Program-made: the position numbers and the translations under genes | Assembly (NCBI RefSeq): GCF_900603025.1 | Contig: NZ_LR026975.1 | Span: 4,464,001-4,528,000, forward strand | Direction of reading: 5' to 3' | DNA: 64,000 nt | Source: Mycolicibacterium hassiacum DSM 44199 | GTDB taxonomy: Bacteria; Actinomycetota; Actinomycetes; Mycobacteriales; Mycobacteriaceae | The notes under the pieces: generated by a model | Database searches by the model: none | What the model saw: only the letters and a program-made list of their open reading frames with translations | Told to the model about the DNA's origin: nothing | Part shown: piece by piece, positions 54,665 through 62,440 of the stretch | Numbering within the stretch: the first letter of the stretch is position 1 | Layout of the letters: the number at the start of each line of letters is the position of its first letter

Positions 54665-56484
54665 ATCATCTCCTGCGCGGTCGACAGGGTCAGCGGTTCG
54701 TCCTCGGCCGGGCGCCGGCCGCGCCGCAGCCGGGCGTCGATGTAGTTGACCAGATGTGTCAGCGGCACGGTCAGCATCAGGTAGAACAGGCCGGCCGCCA
54801 CCAGCGGGGACAGGCTGCCGGTCTGGGCGTTGAGGTCGCGGCCGACCTGGAACAGCTCGCGCTGATCGGCCACCAGCCCCAGGAAGTACACCAGCGACGA
54901 CGCCTTCAACAGGCTGATGAACTGGTTCATCAGCGCCGGCAGCACCCGGCGCACCCCCTGCGGCACCACCACCAGCCGCATCGACGCGGAGTAGCTGAAC
55001 CCCAGCGCCCGCGCCGCCTCCAGCTGGCCGGGTTCCACGCTCTGGATGCCGGACCGGAAGATCTCGCCGATGTAGGCGGCGGCCATCAGCCCGAGCGCGG
55101 CGATCCCCAGCGGATAGGGGTTGTTTCCGGTCAGTCCGCCGACCACCGGGCCGACCCCGAGGCCGATCAGCAGGATGATCACCACCTCGGGCAGGCCGCG
55201 GAAGATGTCGGTGTACACCCGCGCCGGCCAGCGCAGCCAGCGGTGCCGGGAGATGCCGGCCACCGCCAGCACCATGCCCAGCACCAGCCCGATCACCGCG
55301 GCGCACACCGTCAGGATCAGGGTGTTGGGCAGGCCGGTGGTCAGCAGCGCCGGGATCGCCTGCCGGTAGAGCTCCCAGTCCAGGAAGGAGTCTTTCAGTT
55401 GTGCCAGCGTGGATTTCGGCGCCGATCCGCCGGGTGAACCGGTTTCGGCGGCGTGCTCGGCGGCGATCGCGTTGAAGTCCGGCAGCTGCGGCATGGGCGC
55501 GGACTTGCTGCCCGGTTTCCAGCCCGGCGGCAGCGCCCGCGGCACCCACTCGGTGTACAACCGGGCCCAGGTGCCGTCGGCGATGATCGCGTCCAGGCCC
55601 GAGTTCAGCGCGTCGATCAGCGGCTGGTTCTCCTTGGCTACCGCCCAGGCGACGAAATTGTCCAGGCTGAAGGTGTTTTCGATGATCTCGGCGGGGTCGC
55701 CGGGCTGCACGGTGCCGGCCGCCTGCTGCGACGGGGCCACCCAGGCGTCGATCTGGCGGCTCTTGAGGCTGGCGTAGACGGTGTTGTAGTCGGGGTAGAT
55801 CACCGGTCTGAGCCCGAGGGTGTCGACGACGTAGGACTCCTGCACGGTGCCCTGCACGACGCCGATGCGCTGGCCGGGCCGCAGATCGGAGAACCCGGTG
55901 ATCGGCGACCCGGTCGGCACCACCAGCGAGAAGTAGCCGAAGTCGTAGCCGTTGGTGAACCCGACGGTGCGGCGGCGGGCCTCGGTGGTGGTGATCGACG
56001 AGGAGCCGACGTCGAAGCGGCGCGCCGCGACCTGGGCCAGCAGACCGGAGAACTCGGTGCCGACGAAGTTGATCCGCAGCCCGAGCTTGTCGGCGATCGC
56101 GCGCAGCAGCTCGTTGTCGAACCCGGTGAATACGCCCTCGGAGTTGATGCAGATGCTGGGCGGGGCGTCCGACAGGGTGCCGACGGTCAGGGTGCCGGGC
56201 ACGATCAGGCCGAGCGCGTCGATGTCGATGGAGTCCAGCGGCCGAACCGTTTCGGTGGTGTAGCGGTCCTCGCCGGGCCCGGTCGCGGCGGCGGCGAAGT
56301 TGGTCGGCAGTGGGCTGGCGGCCGCGATGCCCGGTGGGGAGCACTGGTCGACGGTGGCGCGCGCCGCGGGTACCGGCAGCACCGCGGTGGCGGCCAGCAG
56401 CAGCGCGCACACCAGCACGCCCGCCTTGATCGCGGCGGACGCGATCGCCGATACCCGGGCGGGTGGGACGAGCCGGGTGATCAT
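54661..56484 (-). CDS. Amino-acid ABC transporter: substrate-binding protein fused to permease
   Basis: 607 aa in one chain. Signal/anchor helix (about 20-43), an SBP_bac_3 extracellular solute-binding domain (about 97-317; GVFTGFDNELLRAIADKLG, SSITTTEARR), a linker, then a HisM/GlnP-type permease (about 376-590) with the EAA loop ...EAARALGFSYSASMRLVVVPQG. Such fusions are known but uncommon. With the ATPase it makes a complete importer from two genes. ATG at 56484; the upstream open frame enters the GntR gene and is not used. 44 bp after GntR. Confidence 0.92.
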   Translation of the reverse strand: MITRLVPPARVSAIASAAIKAGVLVCALLLAATAVLPVPAARATVDQCSPPGIAAASPLPTNFAAAATGPGEDRYTTETVRPLDSIDIDALGLIVPGTLTVGTLSDAPPSICINSEGVFTGFDNELLRAIADKLGLRINFVGTEFSGLLAQVAARRFDVGSSSITTTEARRRTVGFTNGYDFGYFSLVVPTGSPITGFSDLRPGQRIGVVQGTVQESYVVDTLGLRPVIYPDYNTVYASLKSRQIDAWVAPSQQAAGTVQPGDPAEIIENTFSLDNFVAWAVAKENQPLIDALNSGLDAIIADGTWARLYTEWVPRALPPGWKPGSKSAPMPQLPDFNAIAAEHAAETGSPGGSAPKSTLAQLKDSFLDWELYRQAIPALLTTGLPNTLILTVCAAVIGLVLGMVLAVAGISRHRWLRWPARVYTDIFRGLPEVVIILLIGLGVGPVVGGLTGNNPYPLGIAALGLMAAAYIGEIFRSGIQSVEPGQLEAARALGFSYSASMRLVVVPQGVRRVLPALMNQFISLLKASSLVYFLGLVADQRELFQVGRDLNAQTGSLSPLVAAGLFYLMLTVPLTHLVNYIDARLRRGRRPAEDEPLTLSTAQEMI

Positions 56485-56528
56485 TCCTGCACCGTATCCA
56501 GCCACGGCGGGTTCGCGCCGGATTCGGT

Positions 56529-57203
56529 TCACTCTGAATTCAGGGCGCCGGACGCCGGCAGCACCCCGCGGCGCTCCAGCTCGATCAGCATCACTCGGGC
56601 CATCACCGCGCTCCGCTCCACGCACGCCCGGCTCGCGGTGTCGGGGTCACCGGCGCGGATCGCGGCGAACTCGGTCTCGTAGAACGGCAGCATCTCGTCG
56701 TGGGTGTTCAGGTACGCCACCCAGAACGCCCGGGGAATGAACGACAGCGAGGAGCGGATCAGCGCCTGCAGGCGCGGGCCGGCGTAGTTCTCGCTGACCA
56801 CCGCGCGGAAGTTCAGGCAGTCGTCGTGGAAGTGCTGCGAGTCGCGGTGCTCGCGCATCGCGGCCATGTGCTCCTCGAGCCGGTGCAGCACCTCCGGGCG
56901 CGGATCGGCGGCCGCGCGCGCCGACGCGATACCGCTGAGCACGCCGTAGACCTCGTGGTGCTCCCGCACCACGTCCGCGTCGAAGCGTTCGACGTAGGCC
57001 CCGCGGTGATATCTGGTGGACAGGATGCCGTCGTGTTCGAGCTGGACCACCGCCTCCTGGATGGGGACCCGGGACAGCCCGAGCTCGGCGACGATCCGGT
57101 TGCGGTCCACCCGGTCACCCGAGCGGAGCCGGCCGCTCAGGATCTGGTTGATGACGTGGGCGACCACGAAATCCTTCTCTTTGAACCCGTACTTCTTGGG
57201 CAT
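56529..57203 (-). CDS. GntR-family (FadR/FCD-type) transcriptional regulator
   Basis: 224 aa. N-terminal winged helix (VINQILSGRLRSGDRVDRNRIVAELGLSRVPIQEAVVQLEHDGIL split over about 16-60) and a C-terminal all-helical FCD-like ligand domain with acidic/His metal-site candidates (EEHM, HDDCLNF, ENY). Ligand unknown. ATG at 57203 with GGAGG about 10 nt upstream. First of the GntR-transporter run, so the likely regulator of the importer. Similar in place to Rv0043c. Confidence 0.9.
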   Translation of the reverse strand: MPKKYGFKEKDFVVAHVINQILSGRLRSGDRVDRNRIVAELGLSRVPIQEAVVQLEHDGILSTRYHRGAYVERFDADVVREHHEVYGVLSGIASARAAADPRPEVLHRLEEHMAAMREHRDSQHFHDDCLNFRAVVSENYAGPRLQALIRSSLSFIPRAFWVAYLNTHDEMLPFYETEFAAIRAGDPDTASRACVERSAVMARVMLIELERRGVLPASGALNSE

Positions 57204-57281
57204 CGACGGGGCACTCCTCCCCTGCGCAGTGCGGCGCCAGTGTCTCACGCGCTCCGTGCTGCCCGGACCGATTACGCAGTC

Positions 57282-58097
57282 TCAGCGGCGCTCAGTTCGC
57301 CGATCGCGCCACCGACACAGCGCCGCGGCCTGGCTCAGGTCGTAGTCGGGGCCGTTGACGCCGACCGTGAACAGGGACACGCCCCGGTCGGCCAGCTGAT
57401 CGGCCTCGGCCAGCAGGGCCTCCTCGGTGCCGCCGGTGACCCCGGCCGAACGTTCGATCCCGGCCGGATCGCGGCCGACGGCGGCGCAGTGCTGCGCGAG
57501 GATCTCGGCCTTGCGCGGGTAGGTGCTGCTGTCGCTGAAGCTGTGCCAGATGTGGGCGTGCTCGGCGACCAGCCGCAGCGTCTTGCGCTCCCCGCCACCG
57601 CCGATCAGGATCGGGATGTCGCGGGTGGGTGCGGGGTTGAGCCTGTCCAGCCGCCGCCGGATGCGGGGGAGGGCGGCCGCCAGATCGTCCAGACGGCTGG
57701 CCGCGGTGCCAAATTCGTACCCGTACTCGTCGTAGTCCTTCTGCTTCCAGCCCGACCCGATGCCCAGGATCAGCCGGCCGTCGCTGATGTGGTCGACGGT
57801 GCGCGCCATGTCGGCGAGCAGGTCGGGGTTGCGGTAGGAGTTGCACGAGACCAGGGCGCCGATCTCGATGCGGGAGGTCTGTTCGGCCCAGGCGCCGAGC
57901 ATCGTCCAGCACTCGTAGTGCGCGCCGTCGGGGTCGCCGTAGAGCGGGAAGAAGTGGTCCCAGTTGAAGGCGATGTCGACGCCGAGATCCTCGGCACGCC
58001 GGACCGCGTCGCGGATGTGGTGGTACTTCGGCGAGTGCTGGGGCTGCAGCTGCACACCGATACGGATGGGAAAGTCGGCGGAGTTCGCGGGGCTCAT
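57282..58097 (-). CDS. LLM-class F420-dependent oxidoreductase (Rv0044c-like)
   Basis: 271 aa luciferase-like (beta/alpha)8 barrel. Typical blocks: GVDIAFNWDHFFP, GALVSCNSYRNPDLLADMARTVDHISDGRLILGIGSGW and ILIGGGGERKTLRLVAEHA. Mycobacterial members use coenzyme F420 rather than FMN; substrate not predictable. ATG at 58097, 47 bp after the alpha/beta hydrolase gene on the same strand. Confidence 0.9.
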   Translation of the reverse strand: MSPANSADFPIRIGVQLQPQHSPKYHHIRDAVRRAEDLGVDIAFNWDHFFPLYGDPDGAHYECWTMLGAWAEQTSRIEIGALVSCNSYRNPDLLADMARTVDHISDGRLILGIGSGWKQKDYDEYGYEFGTAASRLDDLAAALPRIRRRLDRLNPAPTRDIPILIGGGGERKTLRLVAEHAHIWHSFSDSSTYPRKAEILAQHCAAVGRDPAGIERSAGVTGGTEEALLAEADQLADRGVSLFTVGVNGPDYDLSQAAALCRWRDRRTERR

Positions 58098-58144
58098 GTC
58101 GTATCAGTAACCGATATCGCGCCCCGGTATTCCCGGGCCCGGGG

Positions 58145-59047
58145 TCAGGCGCCGTCGAGGATGCCGCGCAGGATCTCGATCAGCTTCACCGGCTGGTCGC
58201 TCTGCACCGAGTGGCCGGCGTCCTCGACAATGTGCACGCCCCGGAACCCGGGGGCGCGGCGGGCGAACTCGGCGGCGTCGTCGTCGTTGACGAAGAACGA
58301 CTTGGCGCCGCGCACCAGGGTGGTGGGGGTGTGGAGCTTGGGCACGTCGTCCCACAGGCCCTCGAAGCCCTCGCCCTTGCGGATGTTGTCGTACCGCCAC
58401 GTCCAGGTGCCGTCCTCGAGCCGCTTGGCGTTGTGGAACACGCCGCGGCGCAGCGACTCCCGGTCCCGGTGCGGGGCGGCCGCCGCCGTCACCTCGAGCA
58501 TCGCCTCGAAGCTGGGGAAGATCCGCTCGCCCTGGACCAGCGCGACGGTGCCCTTCTGTTCGTCGGTCATCTGGGTGTGCCGCTCGGGTGCCGACGGGGT
58601 GACGTCCACGAGCACCAGCCGCCGCACCAGGTCGGGGGCGGTCACCGCGATCCGCAGCGCGGTCAGCCCGCCCAGCGACATCCCGACCACCAGGTCGGCG
58701 TCCGGGGCGTGTTCGCGCAGCACCGGGGTGATGGTCTCGGCGTTGCGCTTGGGTCCGTAGTCGCCGTCGTCGCGCCAGGCCGACCGGCCGTGCCCGGGCA
58801 GATCGACCGCCAGCGCCGGCTCGCCCAGCCCGACGGCGACGGTGTCCCAGGTGTGCGCGTTCTGCCCGCCGCCGTGCAGGAACACCACCCGCGGCGGGGC
58901 GTCGCCGAACTTCAGCGCGCTGACCGGCCCGCACTCGATGCGCTGCACCGGCGGAACGGTGTCCACCCCGGCCTGCTTGGCGTTCTCCGGAAGGAAGATG
59001 AACTCCGACAGCGAGGCCAGTTCGTCGTCAGGCGAGATATCGCTCAC
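58145..59047 (-). CDS. Alpha/beta-hydrolase fold esterase (Rv0045c-like)
   Basis: 300 aa. Oxyanion loop FLHGGGQNAHTW, nucleophile elbow GMSLG with S124, and C-terminal catalytic H279 in DAGHSV. Rv0045c is an esterase for short-chain esters, possibly in lipid metabolism (family knowledge). The start is GTG at 59047; upstream is the hairpin that ends ino1. Likely co-transcribed with the LLM gene. Confidence 0.9.
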   Translation of the reverse strand: MSDISPDDELASLSEFIFLPENAKQAGVDTVPPVQRIECGPVSALKFGDAPPRVVFLHGGGQNAHTWDTVAVGLGEPALAVDLPGHGRSAWRDDGDYGPKRNAETITPVLREHAPDADLVVGMSLGGLTALRIAVTAPDLVRRLVLVDVTPSAPERHTQMTDEQKGTVALVQGERIFPSFEAMLEVTAAAAPHRDRESLRRGVFHNAKRLEDGTWTWRYDNIRKGEGFEGLWDDVPKLHTPTTLVRGAKSFFVNDDDAAEFARRAPGFRGVHIVEDAGHSVQSDQPVKLIEILRGILDGA

Positions 59048-59088
59048 GTCCCGACAATAACGCCGCGGCCGGTACCGGTGAAAAACGA

Positions 59089-59144
59089 CGGAACTGCGGG
59101 CGGATCTGGTTTCACGGGAAACCGTCGATCCGCCCGCAGTTCCG
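59089..59144. terminator. Perfect 18-bp hairpin downstream of ino1 with a near-parS loop
   Basis: Arms 59089-59106 (CGGAACTGCGGGCGGATC) and 59127-59144 are perfectly complementary over 18 bp. The 20-nt loop contains GGTTTCACGGGAAACC (59108-59123), itself a 6-bp inverted repeat and one base from the parS core TTTCACGTGAAA. It lies 26 bp after the ino1 stop and 41 bp before the next start on the same strand: probably the ino1 terminator. Confidence 0.7.
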
Positions 59145-59170
59145 CTGCGAACGGTTGTCGGCCGACGCCG

Positions 59171-60247
59171 TCAGCCCTTGATGAACTCCTCGAGCTTGGC
59201 CCGGGCGACGTCATCGGGCAGCTGCGTCGGCGGGCTCTTCATCAGGTAGGACGACGCCGCCTCGACCGGGCCGCCGATGCCGCGGTCCTTGGCGATCTTG
59301 GCCGCGCGGATCGCGTCGATGATCACGCCGGCGGAGTTCGGCGAGTCCCACACCTCGAGCTTGTACTCCAGGTTCAGCGGCACGTCGCCGAACGCGCGGC
59401 CCTCCAGCCGCACGTAGGCCCACTTGCGGTCGTCGAGCCAGGCGACGTAGTCGGACGGGCCGATGTGCACGTCCTTGGTCTTGAACTCGCGCTGCAGGTT
59501 GCTCGTGACGGCCTGGGTCTTGGAGATCTTCTTGGACTCCAGCCGCTCGCGCTCGAGCATGTTCATGAAGTCCATGTTGCCGCCGACGTTGAGCTGCATG
59601 GTGCGGTCGAGCACCACGCCGCGGTCCTCGAACAGCTTGGCCAGCACGCGGTGGGTGATGGTCGCGCCGACCTGGCTCTTGATGTCGTCACCGACGATCG
59701 GCACGCCGGCGTCGGCGAACTTCTTGGCCCACACCGGGTCGCTGGCGATGAACACCGGCAGCGCGTTGACGAACGCGACGTTCGCGTCGATCGCGCACTG
59801 GGCGTAGAACTTGTCGGCCTCCTCCGAGCCGACCGGCAGGTACGACACCAGCACGTCGACCTCGGCGTCCTTGAGCGCCTTGACCACGTCGACCGGTTCG
59901 GCGTCGGAGACCTCGATGGTGTCGGCGTAGTACTTGCCGATGCCGTCGAGCGTCGGGCCCCGCTGCACAACGACGTCGGTCGGCGGCACGTCGGCGATCT
60001 TGATGGTGTTGTTCTCCGACGCGAAGATGGCTTCGGACAGGTCGAACCCGACCTTCTTGGCGTCGACGTCGAAGGCCGCGACGAACTTCACGTCGCGCAC
60101 GTGGTAGGGGCCAAATCGCACATGCATGAGCCCGGGAACCGTGCTGGTCTCGTCGGCGTCCTTGTAGTACTCCACGCCCTGTACGAGGGAGGACGCGCAG
60201 TTGCCGACACCGACAATCGCGACCCGCACCTCTCCGTTAGATGACAT
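59171..60247 (-). CDS. ino1: Inositol-3-phosphate synthase
   Basis: Converts glucose-6-phosphate to L-myo-inositol-1-phosphate with NAD, the first step to phosphatidylinositol, mannosides and mycothiol. 358 aa. N-terminal [12 protein letters not shown] nucleotide motif, later [14 protein letters not shown] and [12 protein letters not shown] with the conserved Lys/Asp residues of the active site. ATG at 60247, 55 bp after padR on the same strand, so regulated with it. Confidence 0.96.
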   Translation of the reverse strand: MSSNGEVRVAIVGVGNCASSLVQGVEYYKDADETSTVPGLMHVRFGPYHVRDVKFVAAFDVDAKKVGFDLSEAIFASENNTIKIADVPPTDVVVQRGPTLDGIGKYYADTIEVSDAEPVDVVKALKDAEVDVLVSYLPVGSEEADKFYAQCAIDANVAFVNALPVFIASDPVWAKKFADAGVPIVGDDIKSQVGATITHRVLAKLFEDRGVVLDRTMQLNVGGNMDFMNMLERERLESKKISKTQAVTSNLQREFKTKDVHIGPSDYVAWLDDRKWAYVRLEGRAFGDVPLNLEYKLEVWDSPNSAGVIIDAIRAAKIAKDRGIGGPVEAASSYLMKSPPTQLPDDVARAKLEEFIKG

Positions 60248-60302
60248 GACGACTTGTCCCTTCGTAATTCCGTCGACTTGTTAGTCGATTGACTTCCAGT
60301 GC

Positions 60303-60848
60303 CTACGGTTGTTCGGCGCTACCCTGCGCCGTTCGTTCCGCTGCGATCAACTCGTTGAGCCACTTGACCTCCCGCTCACTGGACTCCAGGCCCAGCTGGT
60401 GCAGTTGGCGGGTATAGCGGTCGAACGAGCTACTGGCCCGCGCCACGGCTTGACGCAGGCCCTCTCGTCGTTCCTCGACCTGGCGCCGACGCCCCTCCAG
60501 GATCCGCATCCGCGCCTCGGCGGGGGTGCGGTTGAAGAAGGCCAGGTGGACCCCGAACCCGTCATCGGAGTAGTTCTGCGGGCCGGTGTCGGCAACCAGT
60601 TCGGCGAAGCGCTTCTTACCGGCGTCGGTGAGCCGGTACACGCGGCGCGCGCGCCGCACCTTCGGGGTCCCCTCGGGTGCGGGATCCTCGACGATCAGGC
60701 CGTCGGCCTGCATGCGCCGTAGTGCCGGGTAAAGGGAGCCGTACGAGAACGCGCGGAACGCGCCCAGCAGACCCGTCAGCCTCTTGCGAAGTTCGTAGCC
60801 GTGCATCGGGGATTCGAGGAGAAGTCCCAGGATGGCCAGCTCCAACAC
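60303..60848 (-). CDS. PadR-family transcriptional regulator (Rv0047c-like)
   Basis: 181 aa. N-terminal winged helix-turn-helix with the PadR signature ILGLLLESPMHGYELRKRL and YGSLYPALRRMQADGLI, and a C-terminal helical dimerisation domain (PadR type with long C-terminal helices). GTG at 60848 with a strong AGGAGGTG site. Immediately upstream of ino1, which it probably controls (inference). An AT-rich palindrome before it may be its own operator. Confidence 0.92.
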   Translation of the reverse strand: MLELAILGLLLESPMHGYELRKRLTGLLGAFRAFSYGSLYPALRRMQADGLIVEDPAPEGTPKVRRARRVYRLTDAGKKRFAELVADTGPQNYSDDGFGVHLAFFNRTPAEARMRILEGRRRQVEERREGLRQAVARASSSFDRYTRQLHQLGLESSEREVKWLNELIAAERTAQGSAEQP

Positions 60849-60908
60849 CGGGACACCTCCTTTCCGCGACCTATCATCGTCCCGTTACGGCGGACCGACA
60901 CCTCGCGC

Positions 60909-60925
60909 AATAGTATCGCGTCGAT
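60909..60925 (-). promoter_or_regulatory. Candidate padR-ino1 promoter and operator
   Basis: Minus-strand TACTAT (60909-60914) is a good TANNNT -10 box 60 bp before padR. It overlaps TATCG-CGT-CGATA (60913-60925), a palindrome in an unusually AT-rich patch. PadR proteins often repress their own promoters from such sites. Confidence 0.42.
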
Positions 60926-61007
60926 ATATTCGGCGCGAACGAACGGTGACCGCAAGACCACGAGCGGGTGACCCCCGGCGGTTCGCGGGGGCCGGGTGAG
61001 CGGGCTC

Positions 61008-61856
61008 TCAGCCGGGGTAGCGGATCAGCGGGTCGCCGCCGTCGCCGTCGACTTTGATCGACCCCGAGCCGAAGTCCGAGGACACGTTGACCGTCACCCG
61101 CAGCGAACCGGGGGCGGCGGTCGGATCATCGTCCGGCTCGATCACCAGGTAGGTGTTGGTGACGTCGGCCGGTGCGATCCCGAGCGTCTCGGGCGCCCCG
61201 CGCAGCACCGCGATGATCTGCTTCGGGTCGATGCCCGACAGGTCCACGGCCTCGCCGTCGCCGCGGCGCGGCTCGACCGTCGGGTTCTGCCAGCCACCGC
61301 GGTAGGTGTAGGACAGGGTGCGCCGGTCGTCGGCGGGATCCGGCCGGTCCAGCGACGCGTAGTCCGGGTAGACGGTCAGCTCGTAGCCGGTGGTGTCGCC
61401 GAACTTCTGCCGCATCTGCTCGAACAGCCCGGTCAGCCCGCCCAGCGAGTGCAGCTGCCGGGGCGCGGTGAGCACCCGGGCCGGGATCCCGTCGGACCTC
61501 GCGCCGGGATCGGAGGTGAAGTTCAGCGGCGACGGGGTGTTGCCGTACAGGCCCCAGCCGACCGCGACGCCGAACAGCACGAGCACGACGGCCATCGCGA
61601 TCCGCACCCCGGTCCCGCTCGGCAGCCGGCGCCGCTCGCGCAGGTCGGGCAGCCGCACCGGGGAGCTGGTGACCTGCAGATCGGCAACCAACGCCCGCAG
61701 CTCCCCGAGCGTGGTGGCCCGGGTGGCCTGCGCGACCCGCTCGCGGTGTTCGAAACCGGACAGCTGACCGTCGGCCAGGGCGCCGTCGAGGACCTGGCAG
61801 ATGTCGTTGCGGTCACCGTCCTTGGCCCGCGTCGCCACGGTGTACCCGGTCGCCAC
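61008..61856 (-). CDS. DUF1707 membrane protein (Rv0048c-like)
   Basis: 282 aa. N-terminal DUF1707 (SHOCT-like) motif DGDRNDICQVLDGALADGQL (about 13-32) with the LSGFEHRERVAQA stretch, a membrane helix (about 84-105) and an extracytoplasmic domain. No function known; DUF1707 is common on actinobacterial envelope proteins. GTG at 61856 (MATGYTV) is chosen because a TACGAT box ends exactly 7 nt before it; GTG at 61838 is an alternative giving MATRAKDGD. Divergent from the Rv0049-like gene. Confidence 0.82.
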   Translation of the reverse strand: MATGYTVATRAKDGDRNDICQVLDGALADGQLSGFEHRERVAQATRATTLGELRALVADLQVTSSPVRLPDLRERRRLPSGTGVRIAMAVVLVLFGVAVGWGLYGNTPSPLNFTSDPGARSDGIPARVLTAPRQLHSLGGLTGLFEQMRQKFGDTTGYELTVYPDYASLDRPDPADDRRTLSYTYRGGWQNPTVEPRRGDGEAVDLSGIDPKQIIAVLRGAPETLGIAPADVTNTYLVIEPDDDPTAAPGSLRVTVNVSSDFGSGSIKVDGDGGDPLIRYPG

Positions 61857-61863
61857 GAGCACG

Positions 61864-61869
61864 ATCGTA
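61864..61869 (-). promoter_or_regulatory. Leaderless -10 box for the DUF1707 gene
   Basis: TACGAT on the minus strand, 7 nt before the GTG at 61856. Confidence 0.5.
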
Positions 61870-61992
61870 GGGCCGGTATACCCGCACCGCCCGGCGTGTC
61901 CGGCAAACATTCGGCCCGGCGGTTTCGGCGGCGCCGACCGGCGGTCGGCCCAATCGAGGCAAAGTCGAGCCTCGGCGGTCGCCGGGCCGACG

Positions 61993-61998
61993 TACTCT
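61993..61998 (+). promoter_or_regulatory. Leaderless -10 box for the Rv0049-like gene
   Basis: TACTCT on the plus strand, 7 nt before the GTG at 62006; fits TANNNT and leaderless distance. This transcript also covers ponA1. Confidence 0.5.
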
Positions 61999-62005
61999 GG
62001 TCAGC

Positions 62006-62440
62006 GTGCGACTGCAGCGACAAGTGGTGGATTACGCCCTGCGGCGCCGGTCCGTGCTGGCCGAGGTCTACTCCGGCCGCACCGGCGTCTCGGAGGTCTG
62101 CGACGCCAATCCCTACCTGCTGCGCGCCGCGAAGTTCCACGGGAAGCCCAGCTCGGTGATGTGCCCGATCTGCCGCAAGGAACAGCTCACGCTCGTGTCC
62201 TGGGTGTTCGGTGAGCACCTCGGTGCCGTGTCCGGATCGGCGCGCACCGCCGAGGAGCTGGTCATGCTGGCGTCCCGGTACGACGAGTTTTCCGTTCACG
62301 TGGTGGAGGTATGCCGCACCTGCAGCTGGAATCACCTGGTCAAGTCGTATGTGCTGGGCGCACCGCCGAAGGGCGGTTCGCGCCGGCGGCGCGGCACGAG
62401 ATCGGCGCGCAACGACGATGCGCGCACGGCCAGTGAATAA
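62006..62440 (+). CDS. DUF5318 zinc-ribbon-like protein (Rv0049-like)
   Basis: 144 aa. Two CxxC pairs, C53-P-I-C56 and C103-R-T-C106, about 47 residues apart, form a likely zinc ribbon; the N-terminus is helical and the C-terminus is basic and low-complexity. No function established. GTG at 62006 with a leaderless -10 box. Its 3' end overlaps the ponA1 start by 8 nt, a conserved coupling with the PBP gene. Confidence 0.88.
   Translation: MRLQRQVVDYALRRRSVLAEVYSGRTGVSEVCDANPYLLRAAKFHGKPSSVMCPICRKEQLTLVSWVFGEHLGAVSGSARTAEELVMLASRYDEFSVHVVEVCRTCSWNHLVKSYVLGAPPKGGSRRRRGTRSARNDDARTASE

Noticed and set aside
59108-59123. A fifth functional parS site
   Set aside because: Central mismatch (CACGGG instead of CACGTG) breaks the core palindrome; kept only as a finding.
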